Shown piece after piece: positions 35,138 through 47,000 of a DNA stretch of 64,000 bases (position 1 is the stretch's first letter; every line of letters begins with the position of its first letter). Source of the stretch: Buddleja alternifolia (lineage: Eukaryota; Streptophyta; Magnoliopsida; Lamiales; Scrophulariaceae); NCBI GenBank assembly GCA_019426215.1, contig CM033397.1:30320480-30384479 (forward strand). The letters run 5' to 3'. The position numbers and the translations under genes were made by a program. The notes beneath the pieces were generated by a model. It saw only the letters and a list, made by a program, of their open reading frames with translations. It did not search any database and was not told the DNA's origin.

Positions 35138-36176
35138 TCTGAGAATAACATTAGCGACAAGGCGAGCTTTAAGTCGAGCAACTGATCCATCATGATTAAC
35201 TTTAACAGTAAAAACCTACTTACATCCTATAGCCTTTTTATCTGTAGGTAAACTTACTAGATTCCAAGTACCCTTGACATCTAAAGCATTCGTCTCATTT
35301 ATCTATGTCGCACGCCAGATGGGACAAGGTTTCGCAAGCAGTTTTAGGAAGAGATATAGAATCAAGGGAAACAACAAAAGAGCAAGACGAAGACGATAAA
35401 CGACCATAGGAAACAAAAGACGAAATGGGATAAGTGCATTGTCGTTTACCTTTACAAAGAGCACTATGAAGACCAGGATCATTGTTTGATGGATCCGTTG
35501 CGAAGTAGAAACCGGTGCTGGACATGTGATAGGAGGATCCCGCCGCCAGGAATAGACATGGCGAATAGGTGGATGATGTGGAGGTTCTGCTGGAGGAGCA
35601 ACAATCAATGTCCGATAGGTTATGTGGTAAACCAACAAATTGTCATTCCCCCTGACTTTCAGTAGGATTAGAAGAGATCGGAAAGAAAGAGCAATGTTCC
35701 ATAAAAGTGAGGTCATCAGACATAAGATATTTGTTAAGACTAGGACAATAACACCAATATCCTTTTTGTAACCGAGAGTAACCAGGAAAACACATTTGAT
35801 TGACTTCGGATCTGACTTGGTAACATGAGGACGAACATCTACTAAATAAGTGAGGTTCAATAGGGAACAAACGCTTTGTAGGAAAACGAGTTTTATAAGG
35901 GATTTCACCATGAAGAACAGAAGATGGCATACGGTTAATTAGAAAATAGGCTGTTGAGACGGCATCCAATCAAAAACATTTAAGAACATGTGTTTGAAAT
36001 AACAGTGCCCTAGCTGTCTCAAGGAGGTGTCTATTTTTTCTTTCAGCTACACCATTTTGAGATAGCGTGCCAACACATGAGGGTTGATGAAGGATGCCAT
36101 TTTTAATCATGTAGGTGTGAAAAGAGGCAGAAAAATATTCTTTGGCATTGTCACTCCGTGATGTACTCACAGAATT
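35138..36176 (-). pseudogene. Minus-strand copia integrase C-terminal part to RT start
   Basis: On the minus strand the integrase core continues with the second Asp (SRSDNAKEYFSASF) and the catalytic Glu (LSQNGVAERKNRHLLET) at 36170-35990. The piece AYFLINRMPSSVLHGEIPY and the linker with the serine-rich spacer follow (35960-35300), then the first RT segment near 35250-35140. The reading crosses at least two frames. Confidence 0.85.
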
Positions 36177-36185
36177 ATTAAATTA

Positions 36186-37138
36186 GGGATTATTACATAA
36201 TATACCCCTGTGAAATACGAAACCTGCACACATCCCCCCTGTGTTAAAAAAATAGCTTTATATGCCCCTATAATTTTAAAAATTCTGCGCGAAAACCCCT
36301 CTCCGTTAGAACTAACGGAGAGTGTTGTGCACTTGCTGTGATCGAGACTGGGTGAGCTTTTTGTGTTATATATACTTGTAAAATTATTATTTTATCCTTC
36401 CAATTTTAACTAAAAATGAATAAATAATTGAATTTGGTAGGATATGATGTATTTGGGTATGATAATATGGGTTTGGGTAATCCAAAGCCAAATCCTCACA
36501 TTTTTCCTTTTTCTTTTCTTTTTCTTTTTCTTTTCTTTTTCTCTTTCCTTTATTTTTTCCCCTTACTCACCCCTCTTCTTTGTCTTCACAGGCGGCAGTG
36601 GCGCTCCGATTTCAGGCGGCAATGGCGGCTTTGATTTTAGCCGGAGAAGATGACTTCGATTTCCGGCGGAGGTGGTGGCTTCAATTTCAGGTGGAGAAGG
36701 TGGCTTCGATTTCCTGCGGAGGTGGTCGCTTTGATTTCAGCCTGAGGTGGTGGCTTCGATTTCCTGCGGAGGTGGTGGCTTTGATTTCAGGCGGAGGTGG
36801 TGGATTCGATTTCAGCCGGAGGTGGTGGCTTCAATTTCCGGCGGAGGTTGGTGGTGGTTGCCCGGAATAATGGTGGTGATGGCTATGTTGCATATGTATA
36901 TAGTATATAAATATTAATATATTTTGTATTTAATTTATAAAAGGCGTATATTTTTATATATTTGAATTTGTTTTTTATTTTCTTTTTTTTATTTTGATTT
37001 TTTTTAACGGAAGACTAACGGAAAGGGAAGAGTGTGCAATCTAAAAATTAACACAGGGGCATATATGACTATTTTTTTAACACATGGGGGATGTGTGCAG
37101 GTTTCGTATTTCACAGGGGTATATTATGTAATAATCCC
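36186..37138. mobile_element. 953-bp MITE with near-identical 70-bp terminal repeats
   Basis: The left end GGGATTATTACATAATATAC and the complement of the right end agree over about 70 bases with one or two differences. The 9-base target duplication ATTAAATTA lies at 36177-36185 and 37139-37147. This is a Mutator-type non-autonomous element by duplication length. Inside are a pair of short inverted words (ttagaactaacggag region), a C/T-rich tract and a 25-base minisatellite. Near-identical ends suggest it is one of the youngest insertions here. Confidence 0.93.
36603..36852 (+). repeat. 25-bp G-rich minisatellite, about ten units
   Basis: Units of the form GCTTCGATTTCCTGCGGAGG plus TGGTG start every 25 bases from 36603 to 36828. 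Because 25 is not a multiple of 3, the ORF over it is a repeat of a 25-residue pattern (RRWWLRFPAE and phase variants) and is not a real protein. Confidence 0.92.
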
Positions 37139-37147
37139 ATTAAATTA

Positions 37148-38029
37148 TGTTTGAATTTCAGCACAGAAAGCAGTGAAGTGGGAAAAAAGTTCAGAACGAT
37201 TCTTCATAAAGTAAACCCAATTCATGCGTGAAAAGTCATCAACGAAAGTAACAAAATACCGAAACCCAGTTTTAGACACAACGGGACACGACCCCCAAAC
37301 ATCGGAATGAACTAACTCAAAAAGAGAGCTTACTCTTTTATTAACACGAGGAAGAGTAGGCAGGAGATGGTGTTTGGCGAAGTGACGCAATTCACAATCT
37401 AAGGATGAGATATTCTGGAACTGAGGACAAAGTTTCTTTAACACTGGGAGAGAAAAGTGCCCTAACCGACAATGGGCTTCAAAGTGAATTAAGACAACTG
37501 AGCATGCAACGGACCTGGACACCTGTGCCTGAGTATCCAGAATGTAAAGACCTTCGGATACATGTCCTTTACCAATAATCTAGTTCGGCACAAGTTCCTC
37601 AAACAAACAATAATCTGGAAAGAATGACACAAAACAATTTAAAGCACGAGTAATTTGGCTCACAGACACTAAATTAAACGAGAAATCCAGTAGACTTAAG
37701 ACATGTGATAGAGAAAGTGATGAAATAGGTCAAACTATCCCAGAACCAAGAACATTAGATGTAGAGCCATCGGCTAAAGTTACTTTAGGTGAAGAGGTAT
37801 GTGGTGTAAACGTGGTAAACAAATGAGGATTACCTGTCATAAGATTAAACGCACCAGAGTCAATGACCAATTGGGATGAAGAGAAAAGGAGACATGTATT
37901 TGGAGTACCTGACTCAGCAAGGCCAACAATAGAGTGAGATGATGTTCTCAATGTTTCTTGATACTTACGAAACTGAGCAAATAAATCTATAGATATAGTA
38001 ACTGTCCCGGACTCCTGTTTGATACCCAT
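37148..38029 (-). pseudogene. Minus-strand copia protease and integrase N-terminal part
   Basis: The protease active site reads LVIDSGAFNLMTGN (Asp-Ser-Gly) with the flap piece VTLADGSTSNVLGSG (38029-37730). The pre-integrase zinc region (CRLGHFSLPVLKKLCP) and integrase start (SLFELVHSDVWGSCPV, FVTFVDDFSRMNWVY) follow at 37522-37150. Stops lie between the two. The integrase is cut at CAEIQT by the 953-bp MITE. Confidence 0.87.
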
Positions 38030-38645
38030 ATGGTACTAATATCGGAACCAAATAATCGTGCCCACGCAAACTGAAAATAAGACCAGAACAAGGAAATTGC
38101 AGCAGCAACCCCAAACAGCAGCACCAAACTGCACAAAAAATGCTTCAGCCACACCAAACGAATCCTTTGAACAGAAAATCCAAAACCACTAAAAAATAGA
38201 CCCACACGCAGCAACAATAGAACTAAGAGGGAAATAGGAAAACAGAATCGCAGCAGAAAATTGAGAAAACAGAGTAACAATAGAATTGCAGTCCAAAAAA
38301 TAAACCCAGATCAGAAAAAGTAGTATTAGGCAGCAATAACCTGACGGGCAACCAGTACAGAGCGGGGCGATGTCGGAATAGGTCATCGAAAATGGAGAGA
38401 CGTCGACACATGCCCCCATGCCCCTGCGTGTGAAACTAGGGCAAAAATTAAAAGTGGCGAGTGAAGCCCATGCGCTGGTAGGACGACGACAGTTTTTCGG
38501 GTATCGGCGGGAAATGAGGCAGAGCTCCTCCCTGACTGGGTGGTGAGAAATAACACTCACTTTAACAAGGTGACCCGGAAAAAATGCAAATGTTGCATAT
38601 TTGGGCAACCAAAAAAAGTTAAAACCAGAATTCTCTAATTAATTA
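38030..38645 (-). other. Leader of the minus-strand copia with no gag
   Basis: A complete copia has about 900-1500 bases of gag between PBS and protease; here only about 600 bases are present and none of the frames shows a UBN2-type gag or a CCHC knuckle. Two overlapping ORFs (38608-38189 and 38280-37987) are hydrophobic and unrecognised. The gag was probably deleted or replaced, making the element non-autonomous. Confidence 0.55.
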
Positions 38646-38659
38646 CTGGCACGATACCA
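38646..38659 (-). other. Primer binding site of the minus-strand copia
   Basis: Minus-strand TGGTATCGTGCCAG follows directly after the 5' LTR. Its first seven bases match the usual plant copia PBS, complementary to the 3' end of initiator methionine tRNA; the rest has diverged or uses another tRNA. Confidence 0.6.
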
Positions 38660-38816
38660 TGTAAACAAAGATGGATGAATTTCTCATTGTATTGATATCA
38701 AGTATATACACATATTTATATACACAAACTACATTCTAAACAAGGCAATGAAATAAATCAAATCCCTAAATATTTGCCTAAATATATATATATATATATA
38801 TATTCCTATTATAGCA
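38660..38816 (-). repeat. 5' LTR of the minus-strand copia
   Basis: On the minus strand it starts TGCTATAATAGG and ends TTTGTTTACA, 157 bases. It matches the 3' LTR except for substitutions and a longer TA tract at about 38783-38803. No clear TATA box can be told apart from the TA tract. Confidence 0.92.
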
Positions 38817-38821
38817 GGGAG

Positions 38822-39832
38822 CAAGTTGACATTCCTAGTGTTGTATATCGATGATATACTGCTAATTGGGAATGACATAGGCTCGTTGACATCAGTCAAG
38901 GCATGACTTTCAAACACGTTCTCCATGAAAGACTTAGGAGAAGCGACCTATATTCTTGGACTTCGCATCTACCGGGATAGGGCGTATCGGATGTTAGGTC
39001 TCTCCTAAGCGCTCTACCTAGAGAAAGTCCTTAAGAGATAAAAAATGAGTAACTCTAAGGGAGGACTTTTGCCCATCGGACATGGAATATATCTCTCTAA
39101 GTCTATGAGTCCAAAATTGGATGAGGACAGACTAAAGATGAGTAAAATCCCATATGCATCAGCAGTGGGAAGTCTCATGTATGTAATGTTATGCACGAGG
39201 CCTAACATAGCGTACGCTGTGAGTGTAGTTAGTCGATTTCAAACTAACTCGGATGGCAGCATTGGATGTCTGTGAAGACTATCCTTAAGTATCTTAGAAG
39301 AACGAAGGATATGCTTCTCATATATGGAAATGAAGAAATGAGAATAGATGGATATTCTGACTTAGACTTTTAGTCTGATGTGGATGATCGAAAATCAACA
39401 TTTTGGTTTATATTCACTATGAATAGTGGAGCAATGTCTTGGAAATGTTCCAAGCAAAGCCCAACTGCGAACTCCACATGTGAAGCAGAATACATAGCTG
39501 CCTCTATGGCAGCTAACGAAGCTGTTTGGATAAGTAAGTTCATGGTTGAACTTCAAGTGGCTCCTAGCATGGAAATATCGTTGCCACTGTGGTGTGACAA
39601 CAATGGAGTAATAGCACTAGCTGAGGAACCAAGGTCTCACAACAAATCTAAACACATAGAGAGAAGGCATCACATAATACGAGAAATCATTGGAATAGGC
39701 GACATCACCGTGCAGAAAGTAGCCTCAGCGAAAAACGTAGCTGACCCACTCACTAAATGTCTATCATCGGCAGTGCTAGAGAAACATCTTGGTAAGATGG
39801 AACTCAAATACAATAGCAATTTGCATTGAGTA
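38822..39832 (+). pseudogene. Old Ty1/copia pol, 3' half (RT end and RNase H)
   Basis: This is the continuation of the copia at 30128-32055. RT resumes with FLVLYIDDILLIGND (catalytic YIDD variant), MKDLGEATYILGL and PYASAVGSLMYVMLCTRPNI. RNase H follows with MSWKCSKQSPTANSTCEAEY and LWCDNNGVIALAEEP, ending at the TGA at 39827-39829. Stops and frameshifts occur near 38905, 39007, 39030, 39273-39375. The last part, 39380-39829, is open for 149 codons. Confidence 0.88.
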
Positions 39833-40121
39833 CAAGTGGGAGAACTGGTGCAGTTAAGTGCTTGATCTTATAAAGCGAGTTAAAGAATCTAAGTTGAGCG
39901 TTTAGGTTCAACTAGTATGACACTTGCTTTGACAAGGAAAGTTCTAGTCTTACACTGATTGGATAGTGGGAGCTGGTGTCTTGAATAAGATTAACGGAGT
40001 TGACATATTCAAACTCGACTCATTGTAATCCTATCAAATGGGTTTTTACTCGGTGACAGTCAATGATAAGGATTACTAGTTATGATAGTATGAGTGGACT
40101 TTAGACCTTAGGAGTCTTTTA
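39833..40121 (+). other. 3' non-coding tail of the old copia
   Basis: Directly after the pol stop comes ACAAGTGGGAGAACTGGTGC, which looks like a polypurine tract and possible LTR start (TGGTGCAG). The tail is cut by the LTR of the next element at 40122, so the 3' LTR cannot be confirmed. Confidence 0.4.
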
Positions 40122-41717
40122 TGTTAGGAATTTCATGTTAGATGTTTTGATGATGACAATTAGGAATCTTGTTAGACCCCAAAGTTATGTACGCTTAAAT
40201 TTCATAGATACATTGTATAAGCATTTGAACATTAGAAATGTGTAGGCTTTATTTTACCTTTTACTTTTGACATTCTTAGATCAAGAAGTCAGTTAGATGA
40301 AAGCGTTTGATACTTTCTGAGTGAGCTTATCAAGACTGCGAAATTTGAAGACTCCAAGCGTCCAAGAAATCAATAGTGAATGAAGTTTGAAGAAGTTCAC
40401 TCTAAGCGCCTGACATGTTCTGAGTGAGGTGTCAAGTAACTAAAACTGAAGTCTCAAGCGTCTATACTTCTAAATAAAGTCTGAAGACTTTTTCCAAGCG
40501 TCTAAACATTAAATAGTCCTCCAGATTATTTGGAACTTTCAGCTCATGAATGAAGCGTCTATCAAATGACAAACATTCTCCTGAAGCATCATATCGAAAG
40601 GAGTTTAATGCAAATATTCTCAGTGCATTAAATGCCAACGGGCATTTAATTCAAATTGCATTAAATGCTGATAAGAGTATTAAATGTGATAAGCACTTTC
40701 AGACGTACGGAGAAGCCACCCTATTGGACTGTCAACACTTCAAAGACTGCAGCATCAACTTTTGTGCAGCAGATTTTCAGGAAAAAGGACAAAAGTTGTT
40801 CACTCGCGAAAGTGACAGACACGCGCCCTTGCATGTGTCAAACGGACACTTTTTCCAAGAATGCCTATAAATAGAACTTCAACAACAAGCCAAATAGAGA
40901 GAACAATATCAAGCCAAATTGTTGTTGCATTGAAGTCTCATTCCTTAAACTCTCAGAAAAGCCAGAATACTCAAGAAAATATTTTCTCTGCTTTTCATCA
41001 AATCCTGAGACAGTCAACCCAATATCTCAAACATTCTTTTTAAAGAAACTACTCTACTACTGAGATATTCCAGTTGTTTGAACTTCATCAAAATCAAACA
41101 AACCCTTTTAGAAAAACCCCTATCCAAGCCTCGCGATCTGTGTGAAGTCGAAGTTGGATACTTGCATTATTTCTGGGTGAAAGAAGCAAGGGGATTTGTA
41201 GAAGATTCTGTGTGATTCGTTGAGAATCATTTTAGTGGATTGCCTCCGAGTGCAAAGGAGAAGAAGGACGTAGTTGGGATTACACCACCCAACGAACCTT
41301 ACAAATATTGTGTCATTTACTTTTCAGTCAATTTTTTCATCTATCATATCATTGCATAAATTGATTAAGTAAAACACAATCAAAAGTAAGCAATTTCTTT
41401 GTGTGACGCTAAAACTTTCAAAGAGAAGACTCCAAAAATCATTCCGCTGTGCTAACACTGATTAAAAGAACTGAACGCTTAACCTACTTGGTCAAAGTAT
41501 TCAATTCTTGAAGTCTGAGTTAACTTTAAAAATTAGTCTTCATCAGACGCTTCGCCAGAGCGCCAACATTTTAAGTGAACGCTTAAGTCAAGCGTTAGAC
41601 ACTTCAAGCGTCTATCTTTTCAAGCGTCCAAAAATCTTTGAAGTCGAAAAAGACTTCAAGGTCTATTCAACACCCCCCCCCCTTCTAGACCCTTTCGTAT
41701 GCCACTTGGAACCAACA
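40122..41717 (+). mobile_element. 5' LTR of the long-LTR copia (SIRE-like)
   Basis: The LTR starts TGTTAGGAATTTC and ends GCCACTTGGAACCAACA, 1596 bases, and matches the solo LTR at 10264-11803. A TATA box, TATAAATAG, lies at 40866-40874, and a C run near 41672-41681. The PBS TGGTATCAGAGC follows at 41720-41731 and is the classical complement of plant initiator methionine tRNA. The bases before it are TTTTA; the other side of the target duplication is lost at the assembly gap. Words of the type AAGCGTCTA recur many times. Confidence 0.93.
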
Positions 41718-41719
41718 AG

Positions 41720-41731
41720 TGGTATCAGAGC
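41720..41731 (+). other. Primer binding site (initiator Met tRNA)
   Basis: TGGTATCAGAGC begins two bases after the LTR end, the standard plant Ty1/copia arrangement for priming minus-strand cDNA synthesis. Confidence 0.9.
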
Positions 41732-41820
41732 GGTTAAAATTGAAATTTTAAAATTTCCAAGCATAATTGCTTGTTTAGATCCTTTTCTTTCAAAATCTAG
41801 TTGCATTTAAAATTTTCGAT

Positions 41821-44025
41821 ATGGCATTTGCTAAAGTTCCCAAACTGACTGAATCAAATTTTGACACATGGAAAGTCAAAGCATTTACATATCTCTGTTC
41901 ATGTGATGATGACATGTGTGATATTATTTCAGATGGGCCAATCAAAATATACAAAGTTATCACAAGAGCGCCTGGAGCCACGGAAGAAACTCCCGATGGT
42001 TACGTTGAGAAACCAAAACAAGAATGGACTCCAGATGAGCGTCGAAGAGCTAATTTGGACAATGTTGGTCGTAACGCTCTATATACGGCTATTGGTGATA
42101 ATGACAACTTATTTAACAAGATCAAATCTTGCAAAACTACTAAAGAAATATGGGATAAGTTGGCTACGATTTGTGGTGGTTCAGCTCAAATCAAAGAAAA
42201 CAAACTTTCCATTGCCAAGGAAAAGTTTAACGGATTTAAGATGCTACCCAATGAAACGTTAGAGCAATTGGATATAAGATTTACAGCTCTAGTTACAGAA
42301 CTTACATCGTTGGGAATGGACTTACAGAACCGAGAAATGGTGGTTAAAATCTTTAGAAGCTTACCAAGTAAATTCTTGATGAAGACAACCGCTATGAGAG
42401 AATCAAATATGCTGGATCTTCTAACTCCAGAAGACGCCTTTTCAGAGCTAAAAGCATTTGAGTTCGAGTTGAACTCTGCTAGTGATATTGTGAGTAATCC
42501 AGTGATTGAATCTGGAGCGCTCATTGCATCAATCAAAGGTAAATCGGGTAATAAAGGAAAGAATTCAGATATCAATGAGGAAGAAGAGTTGGCTTTGCTG
42601 AATAGATTCAGGAAGTTCTTGAGATATGAAAAGAAAGGAAAAGGTTTCAATAATCAAGGACAAAGTTCATATCAAGCGTCTTCTCCTGTGCAACAACAGT
42701 TTCAAGCGCCTCAGTATTCTGTTCCTTCACCCCAAGCGCCTGCTCAATACCAAGCATCTACTCAAAGTCTCCCAGCTCCAGTGGTCTCAAAACCACACAT
42801 TGCAAGGTTAACAAATGAACAAAAGATGAAAACTAATCTTTGTTATAATTGCAGAAAACCAGGGCACTACCAAGTAAATTGCCCTTATCCAAACGTATCC
42901 AATCCCTCAAGGCAGGATTACTTGGATAGAAACCAATTCAGGAGCAACCTTCAGCAACAAGGTTTGCTAGTGGAATCAGAACCAGCATCCGCACCTGAAG
43001 ATTTAGAATCATCAGAAGAAAATAATGATGATGATGAGCCATTAGACGACTCAACGCTCATATGTCTCATGGCCAGAGATGATGAAGCGTCTCCTGAGGT
43101 AATCAATGAATTATCAATTCCTCTTTCTTATGATGAATTACTTGACAAAGTCAAAGAATACTACAATGAATGTCAAGAAGCTGCCAAAATATATCAAAAT
43201 GATCTCGCTATTATCTCATCACTCACAAGAGATAAAGCGACGCTCAGAGCAGAGTTGCGAGTTCAGCAACAATGCATTGAGAAGAATCAATCGCTTGAGA
43301 GTAAAATTATTCAATTGCAAGGTGATCTTGATATAATAGTCAAGAGAGAAGCTGATTTGATCGCTAGACTTGCTAAATCAGAGCAGCTCATCTCATCATT
43401 ATCAAAAGCTTCTAGACAGTTGGATAATGTGACTGAAGTAACCTGATTATTTGGTGAGAAGACCGGTTTAGGATGCGATAAACACGGTAAACAACCTAAT
43501 AAATTTGATGTTACGGCAAACAACAAAGGAAAGGGTGTTATCTTTGTTGAAAAAGGTTCACAAAGTCAAACACAAAATGAACCTAGTGACAATGGTAAGA
43601 GGCCAAATGAGAAAGTCAAAGCTAACTCAGGCAAGGGTAAGGCTAAGGCAAATGATTCACAAAGACGGGTTTATCCAAACGCTCAAAAGGCTAAAGATAA
43701 GACTGACCACTGTGAATCAAGCGCTAAGCGTCCAGCACCAAAAGTGCAACCCAAGCCAGTGCCAAGGAATTATCAGCGTCAATATCCAAGACAGTCAAGA
43801 TCATATTATCGATACTATGATTATGACTATGATTATGACTATTATTATAATCAAGGATATTATTATACATCCAAAAAGCACACACAACACAATGTGAAAC
43901 CCAAAAAGGCCAGTATTCCTACAATGAAGACGAGGCAAATATGGGTTCCTAAAGTTCTAATTCAAACTAACAAGGTTACTAATGTTGAAGGACCCAAGCA
44001 ACAATGGGTACCTAAACAGAAATAG
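41821..44025 (+). pseudogene. Long-LTR copia gag, one internal stop
   Basis: The frame starts at ATG 41821 (MAFAKVPKLTESNFDTWKVK) with a UBN2-type gag domain (ENKLSIAKEKFNGFKMLPNE, RSLPSKFLMKTTAMRES). A Gln/Pro-rich linker, one CCHC zinc knuckle (CYNCRKPGHYQVNCP, about residue 340), an acidic patch and a coiled-coil-like tail (LIARLAKSEQLISSLSKAS) follow. A TGA at 43444-43446 interrupts it, but the same frame reads on as LFGEKTGLGCDKHGK, through a Tyr/Asp-rich stretch (YYRYYDYDYDYDYYY), to WVPK motifs and TAG at 44023-44025. The frame is the same as that of pol. The protein would assemble the particle and bind element RNA. Confidence 0.9.
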
Positions 44026-44040
44026 AACTTCCCTTTTTGA

Positions 44041-47000
44041 TTGCAGGTACCTAGAGCTAGAGCCGATACAGTTGTATGGTACTTTGATAGTGGATCGTCA
44101 AGGCACATGACTGGTTCCAAAGATCTTCTGATCAACTATCAAGCTGCCAATGGTCCTCAGGTTGTATTTGGTGACAACTCCAAAGGTAAAACCAAAGGTA
44201 TAGGTACTGTGCATAGGGGGAACATCATGATAAGTGATGTTTATTTTGTTGAGGGTCTGAAGCACAATTTATTAAGCATAAGTCAATTCTGTGATAAAGG
44301 CTTCGAAGTCATATTCTCAAGTGACTATTGCTATATAAACGACGCTAAGACTAAGTCTACTAAATTGAAAGGAAAAAGAACTAACAACGTATATTTAGTA
44401 GATTGGGGTTCAACACTTGATAACAACCCAACATGTTTTGTTGCTAAAAATGAATCTAAAATGGGTTGGTTATGGCATAGAAAAATGAATCACCTCAACT
44501 TTAAGACAATCTCTCAGCTAATAAGTCAAAATCTTGTAGAGGGATTACCAAATGGACCATTCCATAAGGATCGTCTTTGTGACGCTTGTCAAATGGGTAA
44601 ACAAGTTAAATCATCGTTCAAAAGAAAATCTCATCTATCTACCTCTAGAATACTTGAACTACTTCACATGGATTTGTTTGGACCTGTTCAAACGATCAGT
44701 GTAAGCGGTAAAAAGTATACTTTGGTGATAGTAGACGATTTCTCTAGATTTACTTGGGTGGAATTTCTTTCATCCAAAGATGAAACATGTGACAAGTTAA
44801 CAACGCTTATTCGACAACTTCAAACACTGAAAAATCTTAAGGTTGCAAGAATAAGAAGCGATCACGGTACTGAGTTTACTAACAAGATTGTTGAGAAGTT
44901 TTGTGCAGAAAATGGAATACATCATGAGTATTCAGCTCCCAGAACTCCCCAACAAAATGGTGTTGCTGAGCGCCGGAACCGAACGCTTAAGGAAGCCGCT
45001 AGGACTATGTTAGCAGAATCCAAGCTTGCTCCTAGATTTTGGGCCGAAGCGATCAACACTGCCTGTTACACTCAAAACCGCTGCATGATCAACAAACAGC
45101 ATGGAAAAACTCCATATGAACTATGGAAGGGACGTAAGCCAAATGTTTCATATTTTCACGTCTTTGGTTCTAAATGTTTTATCCATAATAATGGATCCCA
45201 AAGCCTAAAGACTTTTGATCCTAAAGCGGATGAGGGAATCTTTCTAGGCTACGCCAAAAATGGAAAGAATTTTCGCATTCTCAATAAGATCAAATCGAAG
45301 GTTGAGGAATCTATTCATGTTGTTTTTGATGATGCTAACCAAGAGCCGAGTAAGGTTAATTTAAATGATGTAGGAGTTGAAGATCTATGTCATCAAGCGT
45401 CTAAGATTACTATTGATGAAGATACTGACGACGATGATGAGATCTCAGTGCCACCTCCTAAGAATACTCGTGAGATTACTCTAAATTATCATGTAAGAAA
45501 TGCTGATGATCATGAAGAGAATGATCATCAAGAGCACACAAGGAATTGTGAACTTGAAGCGCCTACGCAAGAAGGTAGTCAAGCGTCTGTTCCTCAAGCG
45601 CATGTTCAACCTCTTAACCCCTTCCAACCAGACAGACTATGGCTGCGTGATCATCCACCTGAGCAGATTATTGGAGATATTGAAGCACCTGTTAGGACTA
45701 GAGCCGCTACGTTCAATGAGGCTATGTTCGCAAGCTTTCTATCTCAAATGGAACCTAAGAAAGTGGATGAAGCGCTAAGTGACCCAAGTTGGATTGAAGC
45801 TATGCAAGAAGAGCTTAATCAGTTCGAACGAAATAAGGTTTGGATACTAGTACCAAGACCAACTCACCAAGGAGTTATTGGAACTAGATGGGTATATAGA
45901 AACAAGATGGATGAGAACGACATTGTTATAAGAAACAAGGCCAGACTCGTAGCTCAAGGGTATTGCCAAGAGGAGGGTATTGACTTTGATGAGACATACG
46001 CTCCTGTCGCTCGTCTTGAAGCAATCCGCATGTTTCTAGCGTATGCAGTGTTCAACAAGTTCATGGTGTATCAAATGGACGTGAAGAGTGCCTTCCTGAA
46101 TGGTAAACTCCAAGAAGAAGTATATGTGGAGCAACCACCAGGATTCATCAACAATCATGGTAAGGGTATGGTTTACAAGCTAGAAAAAGCACTTTACGGG
46201 CTTAGCACTTATGACACTCTCTCTATCTTTCTTATTGTAAAGGCTTTTCAAAAGGCAGCGTTGACACAACGTATTTTAAAATTACCAATAACGAAGATAT
46301 TCTCTTAGTCCAAATTTACGTTGATGATATTATATTTGGTTCTACCAACAAGCGTCTGTGTGAGAAATTTTGAAAATGATGCAAGAACAATTTGAAATGA
46401 GCATGATGGGTGAATTAACTTTCTTCTTAGGACTACAAGTTAAGCAACTCCCTAATGGCATATTTATTAACCAAGCTAAATATACACGAGATATGATTAA
46501 GAAATTTGGTATGGAAAATGCATCATATTCAAAAATTCCAATGAGCCAAACGCTTAAGTTAGATAAAGATGAAAGTGGAAAGAAAGTTGATATTACTAAT
46601 TATAGAGGTATCATCGGTTCACTTCTTTATCTTACTGCCAGCAGACCTGATATTATGTTTTCGGTATGCATGTGTGCACGATTTCAAGCTGATCCTAAAG
46701 AGTCACACTTAATTGCTGCCAAGAAGATCCTTAAATACCTAAAAGGCACACAGAATGTGGGCTTATGGTATCCTAGGGATTCTCCTTTTGAACTAATTGG
46801 TTACTCAGATGCAGATTTTGCAGGTTGCAAAATAGATCGTAAAAGCACTAGTGGTACTTGTCAATTTCTAAGGTGATAGGTTAGTTTCGTGGCATAGCAA
46901 GAAACAACAATCCATAGCTACCTCTACAGCCGAAGCTGAGTATGTAGCTGCAGGGAGATTGTGCACAAGTTCTATGGATGAGGCAACAACTCAGAGATTA

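Larger units (their letters stand above)
32056..38816 (-). mobile_element. Short-LTR Ty1/copia element, minus strand, with nested insertions
   Basis: The two LTRs at 32056-32202 and 38660-38816 are alike. The element is flanked by GGGAG on both sides (32051-32055 and 38817-38821). Removing it restores a continuous RT reading in the older copia, which fixes both borders. Its internal order on the minus strand is 5' LTR, PBS, a leader without recognisable gag, protease, integrase, RT, RNase H, purine tract, 3' LTR. It holds a solo LTR (33524-35132) and a MITE (36186-37138), so its own sequence totals about 4.2 kb. Confidence 0.94.

Noticed and set aside
36580..36870. 96-codon ORF with a Trp/Arg-rich repeat
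   Set aside because: It is the translation of a 25-bp minisatellite inside a MITE; since 25 is not a multiple of 3 the pattern only repeats every 75 bases, and there is no start context or domain.
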